Shown piece after piece: positions 1 to 11,710 of a stretch of 64,000 nucleotides of DNA. The notes below the pieces were generated by a model. It was not told the origin of the DNA, did not search any database, and saw nothing but the letters and a program-made list of their open reading frames with translations. This DNA is from Oasisia sp. SBJ-2009 (lineage: Eukaryota; Annelida; Polychaeta; Sabellida; Siboglinidae). Within the stretch, counting starts at the first letter, position 1, and each line of letters starts with the position of its first letter. The stretch spans positions 28,976,158-29,040,157 of the forward strand of contig OZ024862.1 of assembly GCA_964017155.1 (NCBI GenBank), read 5' to 3'. A program made the translations under genes and the position numbers.

Positions 1-360
1 GATAAGGGAGGACTAGTAAAGGTCAGTGTGTCATCCCCCCAACTTTCTAGTAGTCAATCAAGTGTTGGTAGTCAGTCACTAGTCACAGTTACCCTAAACC
101 CTTAACCCATCCTCAGGCTCAGAGGTAACTGAATCCCAAATCATTAAAACAATAATAAATTGTTGCCAGTGTGAACAACTGGCTACAACAGTACAGTGCC
201 AAAGTAATTTACTGATCATAAATTATGACATTTTCTTAAGTATGGTCACCAGTTATGAACTTGTCTAGGCATTTTTGTATCAGATTAACGGTTCTTTGAC
301 GTCTATAATTTTCCATATTGTGATATCTTCATATCTATAATACAGTCCAGCAGAGCAGTT
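1..360. repeat. Partial diverged copy of the 6.1-kb inverted-arm repeat
   Basis: This stretch matches 6120-6480 in the same orientation: both share a GATAAGGG-GGACTAGTAAA start, a CTAACCC-rich middle, and a block running from AAATTATGACATTTTCTT through GAACTTGTC to ATAATACAGTC. The match is diverged and interrupted by small gaps. A shorter piece of the same start recurs near 22441-22480. It is a dispersed repeat, probably the end of a DNA transposon family; no coding capacity is seen. Confidence 0.6.
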
Positions 361-915
361 TTCATAACACTATAATACCATATGAAGTAAATTTCTGAAA
401 TGATTACGGAAAATTCATAATGGTAGGGTACCCTGTATCTGGTAGGGTGGCACTACTGGTGAATGTGCGCAGTTGGCGTCCTTTTTCAATTGTGCTGTTT
501 TTAAGTTCTTAATTAATTACGTTTCCTATTTCTTTGTTACCTTTCTGAACACTGCATTGTTATTTATCTGGGGTTGTAATCACTGTTTTTTATTTTTAAT
601 GCAATTGTAATGTCTAACAGTTAGTTGTTTTCACATTTTGTCAAACAAGTAAACCTTTTGGCGGAGTAGTAAACTTTTGTTTTTACCAAAACTGCTGTCT
701 AGTAAAATAAATAATGAATTTCTACCCCGTATATATATATATATACTGTATATATTTATATGTATTAATACATACATTATATATTATATATATATATATG
801 AATATAAATACAGTATATATAATTATATGTTCGTAATTTGTCACGCAATAAATTGAACTAGTTTGAACTATAACTCAAACAAATTTCTCCAGGATTTCAA
901 GAAGATGGCCACATA

Positions 916-965
<50 letters not shown>

Positions 966-1714
966 CATGCAATTAAAGAATACAAATAGGGCTCAAAGAA
1001 CGATCGTCAGACAGACGACAGGTCGTAAAAGTACGATTCATAATCTCCATAATAATATTTCACAACAGAAACAAATCTTGAGATTACAGGTCGCAAGATT
1101 AAGATTAAATGTTTTCCTAAATACTAATTATATTTCAAAACAGAAGCTTCTACGTCCGATTAAGGTTACATAAACAGATTTTGTATCACAGGTAGCAGGG
1201 ACGATTCAGCTCGCCGGCACCGGTTGCAGATACGGTTGATTCGGTCCAGGCTAGCACAAGTAGGCCAAACTTCGCTGACTGCAGAAACGGACAATTCAGC
1301 CTAATGGGCCGAATCGTCCAACTCCTATTGATTTTATTAATAAAGATCTAAGAAATGCTTAATCACTAATTAAATGCGAAACTGTTCATTTATCGTTATT
1401 ATTCACGTTAAGATTTTAAAATGTACGTAACACCATCCAGGAATTACATTTATAATTTATAGTGCAATACAATAATAAAAGGCACTCCAACGTTTACGAA
1501 CGCACGAGCAAATAATATCAAGGCTTATAAAGATGGAACAAAGTTCGGAAGAGTCAGTTTGTCAATCACTCAATATAGTCCGCCTGGGCCGCCCGTTCGT
1601 ATATTAATGAGAGCCCCTATTATCGTTCAACATTCGACAGTGTAAACTCGTGAAATCATCATTAAAATTGCATAGTGATGACATTTTATTAAACAATGCC
1701 TATCTAACATGTGT
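361..1714. other. AT-rich non-coding stretch with TA microsatellites
   Basis: No gene is recognised. The stretch holds several TA-rich tracts (about 729-746, 780-800 and a pure run at 921-963). Short open frames here are AT-rich and carry no recognisable motif. Confidence 0.6.
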
Positions 1715-2612
1715 TGGTAATCTTATACTTAACTGGCCTAAATTATTACGGCCATTTAAAACCGTTTTTTTCACCTTATATCGATGTGTATGTGTTCGCT
1801 ATGGGATTCTACATCACTTCCGGTACAAAGAAGTCAGATTTAATTTTATATTTGTGTTTTAGAGCAATTTAAACACGCCGAATCGAGGTAAACAACGCGA
1901 TGTAACCGCTGGAAATATGGCGCGAGCTGTGGGCGCCTCCCAGAGGCATCAGAACCGCGGAGGCGATTTCTTTCGATTGCGGACATGTACACGGCACTAA
2001 GAAGAAATACTTTATTCTTTGTAATGATTAATTAAATTTTTATTATTTTTTAAAAACTTTAAAAAAGTTTATTTTTAACCTCTCATAGGCACCAGAACCG
2101 CGGAGGCGATTTTTTTCGATTGCAGACATGTCCACAGCACTAAGAATAAATACTTTATTCTTTGTAATGATGGATTACATTTTTATTATTTTTTTAAAAA
2201 CTTTAAAAAAGTTTATTTTGAACTTCTCATAGGCACCAGAACCGCGTAGGCGATTTCTTTCGATTGCAGACATGTCCACGACTCTAAGACGAAATTCTTT
2301 GTAATGATGAAGTCATGTTTTTTTATAAAGTTTAAATAAAAAAGAATTACTGTATGCAATGCACACACAATACGTCTGATTTCAATGTTTCATTAAAAAT
2401 ATTACCGAATTTGTAGTATAGTATTCTTAGCAATGACATGTAACTGAAATTGGTGTACTTGACTGTATTAATGAAAAAAATATCACACTATAATATTATA
2501 GACATCAAAAAAACGTTAGTCTTACAAATAATGCTGTGACAAGTTCATAGCTGGTGGCCATTGCTGGTGGCTAAAAAAATGTCATAATTTATCTGTAAAT
2601 GAAGATGATGTA
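1715..2612 (+). repeat. Left arm of a ~900-bp inverted repeat around a Merlin relic
   Basis: The arm is nearly the exact reverse complement of 6312-7216. The match begins at GGTAATCTTATACTTAACTG near 1715 and ends around GATGTAACC near 2612. Inside are three tandem units of about 144 bp, starting near 1944, 2088 and 2231. Each carries a CAGAACCGCGGAGGCGAT core and a TTTAAAAACTTTAAAAAAGTTTA palindromic segment. The two arms differ by scattered substitutions and short indels, so they have aged independently, which argues against an assembly artefact. Confidence 0.85.
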
Positions 2613-3737
2613 ACCTTTGTTTGGGATTATTTTTCGAAGAAACTACAGCAGATTTATTGGCCCAGGTGAAAAATAGCACTGAGCAGCTAAGTAATTAAAG
2701 TACCCGGAGCGCCACGGTAGGTCAAATATTCATGTTATGATCTAACCATGAAAACGACGATCCGCAGCGATCAAACTTCACATAATACAGGGCTGCCTAC
2801 TTGACAAAACCATTTTTCTGTAATGGTCATGTGGGTGGAGTTGTCAGGTTGGCAGACGGGGGGAGGGGTTAACTCTACCCTTATACATTAAAGAGCAAAA
2901 CTGGTGCCCTTGATCTAGGGACACATCTGTGATGTCATCTCCTATATATTCCTGGTCAATCTGGCAAAATTGGAAGTGCCTAAGGGGATAGATCATTGAG
3001 GGGTCCTTTGGAGTTGGAAGATATGATTTTTGTGGCAAAATTTCCATGAAAATTGTCCTGATTATACAGAAATATACTTGATATGTAACCATGCATGATG
3101 CGATAAAAATCTTGACAAATATATATAAGGGGGAGTTCCATGAAATGATACCCATGTGTATAATATACCATGATACCATCTGTATAATGTTCAGGGCGGG
3201 CAGGGGTCAATTAAAAAAAATTGATCAATTAAATTCCAATTCAATTATGGAATTGATGCGGGAATTGGAATTGAAAGATCTGGAACGAAATGAATTGAAA
3301 TTGAAATAATTTGAATTGAAGGATTTTGAATTGAAATTGAATTAAAAGGAATTGAGTATCTGATATTTTACAGACGGTTTGGAGTATTGCTGTGCAGCCA
3401 ATGGTGTTTAGACAATGAAGCTTCTGGTCAAACACTGCCCAGCAATTAATCAGTGGATGAAACTGATGAATGGGAAGTCAATTAGACTTATCCAGCTGCC
3501 TTGTGTGAATGAGTGCTGGCTGGGGACTGCTTCAAAGAACCATTGCAATTGCCCAGATAACAATCACACTTTCCCAGTGTCACCTGCTAAGCAAATAATT
3601 ATTATGACTACCCAGGTACTAGGAGTGAAGCCAGGATATCTCCAAACAGTCCAATGTATAATCATTTATCATTTGGTCTACTTGCTTGGTATAGTAACAT
3701 TCGTGGCAATTTAACTAACATAAGCAGACTATTTAAA
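2613..3737. other. Non-coding interior with an AATTG-rich low-complexity patch
   Basis: No recognisable gene. Positions 3208-3350 are an imperfect AATTG/AATTGAA low-complexity run. Open frames of about 70-110 codons on both strands overlap one another and show no family motif, so they are treated as chance. Confidence 0.5.
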
Positions 3738-4466
3738 CTTAAAAAAAAACTGTTCGATTAATTGATAAAAGCAAATTTATAGCACACACTGATCCCATCT
3801 TTAAAAAGTTCAATATTCTTAAATTAGAAGACCTATTTATAATTCAGGGATATCAGCTATATGATAAAATTATGAAAAACCAATGTCCAAAATACCTTTT
3901 AACATCTGTCATGAAAAACAATGATCTTCACAGCCATGTAACCAGACAAAGCAATAATATTCATTTATGTTTCATAAGAACAGAAATAAAAAACAGGGAT
4001 TGTTTTATAAACTTCATACCATACTATTGCACCTCTATAATGTACTGCACCTGTCACTAAATAAAAGGCACAATCTCAAACAAATTATTATAAAGTCATA
4101 TTAAGATATTTGCCTATTAAGAAATTGTTATTCTTGCTTAATGAACAGTATTAATTAATAATTGTATAATTTCTCACGTTAACTTTATTAAACTAGATTA
4201 TGTTTTTATAGTATCAGTAGTATCATTAGATTAGTATTACTCTTTTCTTAGTATTAACATTATTATTATTATCTTGTTATTAATTAAATTATTATTATGT
4301 ACACCATGTTCTATTAGAGGTAGACAGTATTTTGTAATTTTAAAGGGCGTCCAGTTGCATCAACTATTTTAGTTATTACTGGCGTCCTGGCATTCATTAT
4401 TAACATATGTTCTGTGTCTGTTGTATTGTGTTGTATATATGCCAAATAAAATTTCAAGTTCAAGTT
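3738..4466 (+). mobile_element. LINE 3' fragment (C-terminus of ORF2 plus 3' UTR)
   Basis: An uninterrupted frame from about 3741 to 4060 reads as the C-terminal tail of a Jockey/CR1-type ORF2: it has KKFNILKLEDLF, then HVTRQSNNIHLCFIRTE. Such tails follow the reverse transcriptase domain in these families and lead into a W/Y-NSL motif, which here is degraded and displaced by a frameshift near 4005. The 3' UTR ends at AAATAAAATTTCAAGTTCAAG near 4466, a typical LINE terminus. Everything upstream, including the catalytic domains, is missing, so this is a 5'-truncated dead copy. The clade is not resolved. Confidence 0.7.
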
Positions 4467-4507
4467 TAATGTGCTGATCTAGTTGTTAAGTAGGTGATGC
4501 CAGAAAG

Positions 4508-4590
4508 AGAGCGTGTGTGTGTGTGTGTGTGTGTGAGTGTGTGTGTGCGTGTGTGCGTGCGTGCGTGCGTGCGTGTGTGTGTGTGTTATA
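4508..4590 (+). repeat. GT/GC microsatellite
   Basis: An imperfect (GT)n run interrupted by GTGC units lies just 5' of the Merlin relic. Confidence 0.9.
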
Positions 4591-4639
4591 CCTGGTAGTG
4601 ATTATATAATTATATAAAATACATCACTACATGACATGC

Positions 4640-5180
4640 TGTGTCACCCCCCTAAACCCGCGACAGCTGGCAGTTTCGACAACAATGGCCAGCCCATTGT
4701 TGTCGAAATCGACGAGTCGTATTTTTCCGCCGGAAATTCCACAGAGGGCGACGAGTGAACGGGCTATGGGTTTTCGCTGTCATAGAAAGGGACAGCGGGC
4801 GCTGCATGATGGAGGTTGTGCCCGACAGAACAGCACAAACACTGCAGCCACTGATCCAACAATGGTGTCTCCCGGGCGAGTGTCATGTCGGGTGGGTGGG
4901 CAGCGTACAACAACCTCTCGCAGCTGAACGGGGGTGTGTATCTCTATGATGTAGTGGTCCACCAGCAGAATTTCGTGGATCCACTACACCCTGAGGTACA
5001 CACCTAAAACGTTGAGAATCTATGGATACGAGCCAAACGCAAGTTGCGTCGCCAGTTCGGTACCACCAGACAATTGTTTGACACATACCTCCGAGAATTT
5101 GTGTGGCAGGAGCGCCACAAAGGACACCAGCAGCGACTGGCGGCGTTGCTGGTGTGCATAAGGCAGCAGTACCCTTGAAG
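4640..5180 (+). pseudogene. Merlin (IS1016/ISXO2-like) transposase relic
   Basis: Merlin transposases are DDE enzymes related to bacterial IS1016/IS1595 and act by cut-and-paste. The first catalytic block is visible at 4699-4719 (VVEIDES). It is followed by LWVFAVIERDSGRC (from about 4758), VPDRTAQTLQPLI, then VVHQQNFVDPLHPEVHT, NVENLWIRAKRKLRRQFG and FVWQERH; the frame ends at 5178. This is the order seen in the family.

The gene is dead. A stop and frameshift fall shortly after the first block, the second catalytic Asp region is altered (HVGWVGS where the family has a D), and a TAA interrupts the block before NVENLW. The middle also changes frame near 4945. It lies midway between the two 900-bp inverted arms, so the arms are probably the element's terminal repeats, although Merlin repeats are usually short. 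Confidence 0.85.
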
Positions 5181-6311
5181 AGTTATCGACAGAAGAAGAA
5201 AAACGGTTCTTTTCAGAGCCAACCATATAACTCATAAAGAGTTGCTACCTCGATTGTGATCGAATCCCGATGAAGTAATCGTATCTGTACTTTAAATCTT
5301 TACCTAAAAAAGTAAAACGTACAAATCGTCCCCACGAACATAAGTTTAATTCTTCCAAACAGTAACAAAATATCTTTACGCATAACCGATTTCAGTTAAT
5401 ACACACGTCTCTTTTTAAAATGCAAACAATTATTTTCGTATGTAAACAATCTGACTTGCTAATAATTATGACATGCATTTAAAACATGAATTCCCATTTT
5501 TATTACAGACATGTTTGGTCGCAATTAATTGTGGTCACTTGCTAATAATTATTATTATATGCATTTAACAGCATTTATTTTCATTTTAGCTACATACATT
5601 CTTGTAGCATACATATAGTATATGCAACTAAATTAATTGAAGAATAAATATGTAAATACATTTATATTAAACAAAATTATAATACTCATAAATTGATAAA
5701 TACAAAAACTCCTAGTCTTATAGTGAGTAAATGTATATGGTAGTGCTATAACGAGATACACCAGAGGCAAATTATGTACCAATACAAACAAGACAAATTA
5801 GACAATTATACTATTGTACAAACAATTGCTGTAAAACAATCAAGACACACCATTGTATCAATGGACATTATCGCAACGAAGCACAAGTAATTTCACTTCA
5901 ACTAAAACTAGGTGCTTTTTTTAACAAATGCATTGCTATTATCGAACGTTGACAATTTGAAACACACTTATAGTTGTATGTAACTAGCTGCAGTTATTTT
6001 TAAAAATGTACACAGTACACATACACACTAATACAGCCTAATACTATTTGTTATGTTCTTGTCTATTTATCAATTATTACTATTATCAGTTTCTTTGTTT
6101 TGTAATTAATTAGTAATCAGGGGTAGAACTACACGCTAGTCCGTACACTAGTAAAGATAAGGGCGGACTAGTAAATATGCCTAATAACTAGTCCAGTTGT
6201 CTAGTAAAGTGTCAACCAGTCTACCCTAAGCGTCTAGCCACAATGGCCCTCTGTGCCCTAGCCCTAACCCATGCACAGGTTGGGGTGTAACTGAATTGCA
6301 AGTCATTAAAT
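5181..6311. other. AT-rich interior of the inverted-arm element, no gene seen
   Basis: Between the Merlin relic and the right arm there is only AT-rich sequence with no recognisable coding or structural signal. Positions 6120-6311 carry the ACTAGTAAAG-type motif shared with 1-130. Confidence 0.5.
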
Positions 6312-7216
6312 GGTTACACCACCTTCATTTACAGATAAATTATGACATTTTCTTTGGCATGGCCAAAGGCCACCAGCTATGAACTTGTCACAGCATTATT
6401 TGTAAGACTAACGGTTCTTTTGATGTCTATAATATTATAGTGTGATCTTTTTTTCATTAATACAGTCAAGTACACCAATTTCAGTTACATGTCATTGCTA
6501 AGAATACTATACTACAAATTCGGTATTATTTTTAATGAAACATTAAAATCAGACGTATTGCGTGCATTGCATACAGTAATTCTTTTTTATTTAAACTTTA
6601 TAAAAAAAACATTATTTCATCATTACAAAGAATAAAGGATTTCGTATTAGGGCCGTGGACATGTCTGCAATCGAAAGAAATCGCCTCCGCGGTTCTGGTG
6701 CCTATGAGAGTACAACATAAACTTTTTTAAAGTTTTTAAAAATAATAAACTTTTTATTCATCATTACAAAGAATAAAGTATTTCTTCTTAGTGCTGTGGA
6801 CATGTCTGCAATCGAAAGAAATCGCCTCCGCGGTTTTGGTGCCTATGAGAGGTTAAAAATAAACTTTTTTAAAGTTTTTAAAAAATAATAAAAATTTAAT
6901 TAATCATTACAAAGAATAAAGTATTTCTTCTTAGTGCCGTGTACATGTCCGCAATCGAAAGAAATCGCCTCCGCGGTTCTGATGCCTCTGGGAGGCGCCT
7001 ACAGCTCGCGCCATATTTCCAGCGGTGACATCGCGTTGTTTACCTCGATTCGGCGTGTTTAAATTGCTCTAAAACACAAATAAAAAATTAAATCTGACTT
7101 CTTTGTACTGGAAGTGATGTAGAATCTCATAGCGAACACATACACATCGATATAAGGTGAAAAAAACGGTTTTAAATGGCCGTAATAATTTAGGCCAGTT
7201 AAGTATAAGATTACCC
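6312..7216 (-). repeat. Right arm of the ~900-bp inverted repeat
   Basis: Reverse complement of 1715-2612. It repeats the three ~144-bp GCCTCCGCGGTTCTGGTGCC units in inverted order (around 6680, 6828 and 6972) and ends near 7216 at TATAAGATTACCC. Beyond 7216 the two flanks no longer match. Confidence 0.85.
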
Positions 7217-7334
7217 ATGTGTTTGTGGACGCATAACAAACCTCAGAATATTGATATTGATACAATAAACCCATAGGCATGTTCCTTCTCAATGAGTTTC
7301 CACGGTGCTACCTACACAGAATCTGTAATGGTGT

Positions 7335-7890
7335 CAGCCTCGATAACCAGGGCCCGTTAGGTGGCAGCACCTTTGAGCCCCGCACTACTGCCTGGGGAAA
7401 TTAGGCAAAAACACTAGCCTCGGTTACCCAGACTCCGTGAGGTGGCAGCACTTTTAAGCCCCCTCAACTCCGCCTGGGACAGTATATGGACTTAAGTTTC
7501 TACATCCGGGCAGCCTTACCCCAGATTAGGGTAGAGACGCTGATTGGCTCTCAGGCCAACTATGAAATAAAAATTAAAATAACGATATACTTTTACAAGA
7601 TAATAATATCATATGAAAAGTATTCACCATTAACACAAAAGTAAGTAAAAAAATTCAAATTTACCGTTGTTTATAAAATAAGAATTACGGCAGGATTAAC
7701 CAGTATCCGTGAGGTGGCAGCATTGTCTAGCTCGACACGGATAGCATACACATTAAATAAGGAAACCTTTTGATCAAATAATGCTGTATTATAAAAATTA
7801 AACTTATATTAACACAAAATAAATAGAAATACAAATTTGCAGTTGTTTATAAAAATATATATTACGGCAGTGTCCGTGAGGTGGCAGCAT
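7335..7890 (+). repeat. Tandem/dispersed GTGAGGTGGCAGCA repeats (SINE-like)
   Basis: Two adjacent ~80-bp units (near 7338 and 7417) share CCTCGRTWACC, then GTKAGGTGGCAGCAC, then GCCTGGG. The core recurs at about 7707 and 7874. The segment 7520-7680 carries GGTAGAGACGCTGATTGGCTCT, which also occurs near 18090 and 22665. The short length and dispersed copies suggest a non-autonomous repeat. No RNA polymerase III A/B boxes were identified with confidence. Confidence 0.55.
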
Positions 7891-8467
7891 TTTATAGATC
7901 ACGGCTGCTACCCAAACAAAAGCTGTTAATGTAGCCAGACTGTCTAGCAAAACACTGGATCTTGGTAATTCGGCATTACCTCTGCGCGCGCACACTTGGC
8001 AGGAAGGGATATTACCGCGGGAACAACGCGTGCCGCGCGTGTGTAATGTCTTCATGTTAGCACCCGCATTTTAAAATATGCCATTGGTTGTAATTGACGA
8101 AGTTGTTCCATAATAACGAAGTAAAACATCCGTATTTCATTATACCTGTAATAGCTGGTGTCCTGTGTTTGCCGAAATACTTCGCACATTTCGGTAACTT
8201 GGCCCAAATCCCGTCTAACATGATAACCTGACCCAAATGGCAAATGCCGTCTGTCAACGGAATGATCGTTATGTAAATAAAAAGCAAGATATAAATTTAT
8301 AAAATCTTGCCCCGTTAATGATTTATATTGTAGGCAGGTAGGTAAAGAGAGAAGGTAACAGTATTCTTCTACCACATGTGTTGTGAATATGTAATAATAT
8401 TATGGTGTATGTTAAGATTGCATATAGTGCTGTTTTGTTATGTTTGCAAGAATTATGTCTGGAAGAA

Positions 8468-9245
8468 AATTATGTTAATTAATTCAATTCAATTCAATAT
8501 GATTTATTCAAACAACATTCAACAAAAATACAATTTAAGACTATACAAACATGCTATACAGGTAATGTTGTTTGAAGGGAATACACGAGAAGTTAAAAAC
8601 TTGTAGTAGTATATGTATCCCCGCACACAATATTTGTGGGCACAACCATAATATAAAATAAGAAATCATTATTATATTGTAAATATTGCACACATCCTCA
8701 ATACATGCATAGGAAAGAAAACAAAACAACATAAAAAAATTAGTGATACAACCCCTAGGAATTATACTTAGAATTCAGATACATTAGTAATCTGAATCAG
8801 TTGCATTGAAAGTTGCAATTATATACATTCATTCATAAGTATATTGACTTGTACCTGTGTCTAAAAGACCTTATTGTTTTTATGTTAGTTAGATCAACAT
8901 GCAAGGAATTCAAAAGACTTATGCCATACATAGCCATAGGTATAGAGACATGGCTGTAACATTCAAGGTGACACAGCGCCTTCCTAATTGATTTTTGCGA
9001 CGTGTTATTACCGAGATATATTTTTTCACAAAATGCTGTTGTATATTAGCTGGTAACATGCAGTAGTATGCTTTATACATAAACATAGCTATTCATACTC
9101 AACCCTTCCGCATTAGTTGAGCTTTTGGTTTTGCAGCTTTCCACTACCCTAATAACTTCATTTTCATCAACTGGTGATAAGAACATACTGTTATCATTTC
9201 GATTTTTTAGATAATCGAATACAGAAGCACCAGCAGGAGGATTAA
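8468..9245 (-). mobile_element. Internally deleted minus-strand LINE relic
   Basis: The 3' end is at 8468-8500, where AATTCAATTCAATTCAA and a TTTGAATAAAT-type terminus read on the minus strand. About 8830-9070 encodes the C-terminal tail of ORF2: LPANIQQHFVKKY, then a frameshift, then NSLHVDLTNIKTIRSFRHRY. Immediately upstream, about 9110-9245 encodes the start of the reverse transcriptase region: SMFLSPVDENEVIRVVESC. The whole catalytic core (palm and fingers, including the FADD box) is missing between them, so this is a 5'-truncated, internally deleted dead copy of a CR1/Jockey-like element. Confidence 0.75.
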
Positions 9246-9681
9246 TTTGTTTGGCTAATTAATTAATGACATAACAAAGCATAAAATAATATAAATAAAT
9301 AGGCATGGCAACACACAACTAAACTGAGTAAATAAAGTTCTTGGCGCATACAAATATGTAACTAAATAAATAAATATGCAAGCAATAAATAAGTATGGTG
9401 ACATAAACTAGTGCTACTAACAGGTCAAATGTCTCATAGTGTGTGGGTAAAGTATGGACACGGAGAGTAGTAATGGACAACAATTCTTTATATCGGATAA
9501 AATCACAAACCCTGTAACCACAACACATATACATATATACACAGATACCATAACCACAGGAATAACTTTACTGTAAACCCAAAGGAAATGCATTTCATTA
9601 ATGTCAGGAGGCAATACTGGTTACCATTTCTCGATCGACCTATGTGCATGGATAGTGACGATTTAAATTAAACATTTGATA
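9246..9681. other. No gene seen
   Basis: AT-rich sequence with short overlapping open frames only; nothing recognisable. Confidence 0.4.
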
Positions 9682-10042
9682 AATACATTAAAGGCAAAAA
9701 AAGTTAACTGTTTCGTGGCATACACCTAATAGAGTTAATATAAAGTAACAATTTCCACATATACTCAATTTTTTAACGTCAGCGGTTTACTCAGAATGTG
9801 ACTTTACAGTCTAAAATTCTAACGAAATCCACGATGGTCTAGACGTCGCCATAGGTGAAGGGTTAATTTGGCTTGGCCATTCAGCGCGCGGCATTCTATA
9901 TCTCGGTCAACTTCCGGCGACGCTGTTAAGGGTCAACAACTTCGAGTCTTCAGACAGTTCGTTCAGTTGGCGTGACATCTAGCAGCTGCTTATAGGCGTA
10001 TATCTAAATATGTGGTTAAATCTATGGTAAACTTTAGTAATT

Positions 10043-10190
10043 ATGCCTTCGTGTTCGGCATACGGTTGCAATAATAGTTGAAACAACCGGTAGTATTGAA
10101 GCAATGGATTCACGTTGGTGATTTGCGGGCGTACTGTTTAGCACTTTGCTCGGTCCATTTTGAGGAGAAATGCTTTGATGTAGACATGTA
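10043..10190 (+). pseudogene. THAP zinc-finger fragment, copy 1
   Basis: The start codon at 10043 opens MPSCSAYGCNNS and then hits TGA. After a frameshifted, partly deleted middle the second half reads CSVHFEEKCFDVDM. The spacing C-x4-C then C-x2-H is the THAP C2CH signature. The normally long middle with its conserved Trp is shortened or broken. Confidence 0.75.
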
Positions 10191-10637
10191 TCATCAGTTG
10201 ATGGGATAATTTCAGCGATAACAATAATAGACAAATTTATATTTACCGTCATCAGCATGTTACGCGCGTTGCCGAGTTGCAGCCATTTCATGACAACAGC
10301 CAAACCCTATGCGGGGAATCTACGTGGAGAGCGCCTCGATCACCGTCGTGACATCATTCTTCGTCTAAGATGGAGTAGCGCTTAGAATTTGGATGGCTGG
10401 GTGTTAAAAAATATTTTTCTGGTAAACCACTGGCGTTAAAAAATTGAGTATATGTGGAAATTGTTACTTTATATTAACTCTATTAGGTGTATGCCACGTA
10501 AAAGTTAACTTTGTTTGTCCTTTAAGGGTCAACAACTTCGAGTCTTCGACAGTTCGTTCAGTTGGCGTGACATCTAGCAGCTGCTTATAGACGTGTATCT
10601 AAATCTGTGGTTAAATCTATGGTAAACGTTAGTAATT

Positions 10638-10800
10638 ATGCCTTACTGTTCGGCATACGGTTGCAATAATAGTTGAAACAACCGGTAGTATTGAAGAAAT
10701 TGATTCACATTTGCGGGCGTACTGTTTGGAATCCCTCCAGTCCAAGTACAGTTCACTTTGCTCGGTCCATTTTTAGGAGAAATGCTTTGAAGTAGACATG
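10638..10800 (+). pseudogene. THAP zinc-finger fragment, copy 2
   Basis: Tandem copy of the previous fragment. MPYCSAYGCNNS is followed by the same TGA, and the CSVHF half is cut by a TAG. Here the middle keeps extra sequence near 10720-10755 that copy 1 has lost. The shared first stop shows that the unit was already dead when it was duplicated. Confidence 0.7.
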
Positions 10801-11343
10801 TAGTCATGTATCATCAGTTGATGGGATGATTTCAGCGATAACAATAATAGACAACTTTATATTTACCGTCATCAGCATGTTACGCGCGTTGCCGAGTTGC
10901 AGCCATTTCATGACAACAGCCAAACCCTATGCAGTGAATCTGCGTGGAGAGCGCCTCGATCATCGTCATGACGTCATTCTTCGTCTAAGATGGAGTAGCG
11001 CGTAGTATTTGGATGGCTGGGTGTTAAAAAAATATTTTTCTGGTAAACCGCTGGCGTAATAAAAATTAAGTCTATGTGGAAATTGTTACTTTATATTAAC
11101 TCTATTAGGTGTATGCCACGAAACAGTTAACTTTGTTTTGCCTTTAATACAATGATTTGCCGCTTCTCTTCCAGAACCACACCCTCAGTGTTAAACGTAC
11201 ACTTTACATGGCATTCTGCTACACAGTTCAATATACATGACAATCATAATAGCTAGCTGTGGCATTATTTGCCGGCAGCTACAATTAAGCCCAACATTAA
11301 TTCACAAAATACAAATATACTAGCGCCATGGCAGTCCATGACA

Positions 11344-11710
11344 TTATTTCATTTTTTTGTTTGACCGGGCTATTGCCAATTTTTTAAGTTTGTGAGCCAA
11401 AATCTGTGCATTGTCTGAAGTTACCTCACTTATAGTCAGACCCCGTTTTTTGTTTAAACATCTTTTTCTCCCACCCCATCTCTCTCGAGCATTATGTGGA
11501 ATTTTTACTTGAGGCTGATAGGGGTCACTCGTGTTAAATTCAGGAAACGTCAGTTCGTATTTACTATTTTCATTACACATAGGGCCTCCCTTCCTCCTGA
11601 AGCCTGCCCTGTGAGGAAGTGTTTTAGGTAGCCTGCCAGGGAAGAAGGTTGGAGCTGCTGGTTTTGCAGGATCATGAAGGAGTTTAAGTATATCACCCTT
11701 CTTAGCATGT
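11344..11710 (-). CDS. C-terminal basic tail of the C48-GATA-SWIM protein, out of frame
   Basis: From the A run near 11710 one frame stays open without a stop to 11344, about 120 codons. It begins HAKKGDILKLLHDP and ends in a Lys/Arg-rich stretch (LAHKLKKLAIARSNKKMK). Its direct continuation across the run, with no spacer, supports it being the natural C-terminus of the same protein displaced by a single-base change in the homopolymer. The function of the tail is not known; basic composition would fit DNA binding or nuclear import. Confidence 0.55.

Larger units (their letters stand above)
9690..11145 (+). mobile_element. THAP/P-like DNA transposon relic with tandemly doubled interior
   Basis: Inverted ends of about 95-100 bp start AAAGGCAAA and include TAGAGTTAATATAAAGTAACA. 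The left end is at 9690, and two right-end copies finish at about 10523 and 11145. The flanks carry an 8-bp target duplication with one mismatch (AATACATT at 9682-9689, AATACAAT at 11146-11153), the length made by P elements.

Inside are two copies of a ~600-bp unit (9928-10523 and 10524-11145). Each begins a THAP domain, the C2CH DNA-binding finger of P-type transposases: MPSCSAYGCNNS at 10043 and MPYCSAYGC at 10638. The second zinc pair is at CSVHFEEKCF (from 10147). Both copies carry stops within the domain and lack a catalytic region, so the element is non-autonomous. Confidence 0.8.

Noticed and set aside
8052..8375. 107-codon minus-strand ORF
   Set aside because: No recognisable motif, overlapped by another frame, and in a repeat-rich area; cannot be told from chance.
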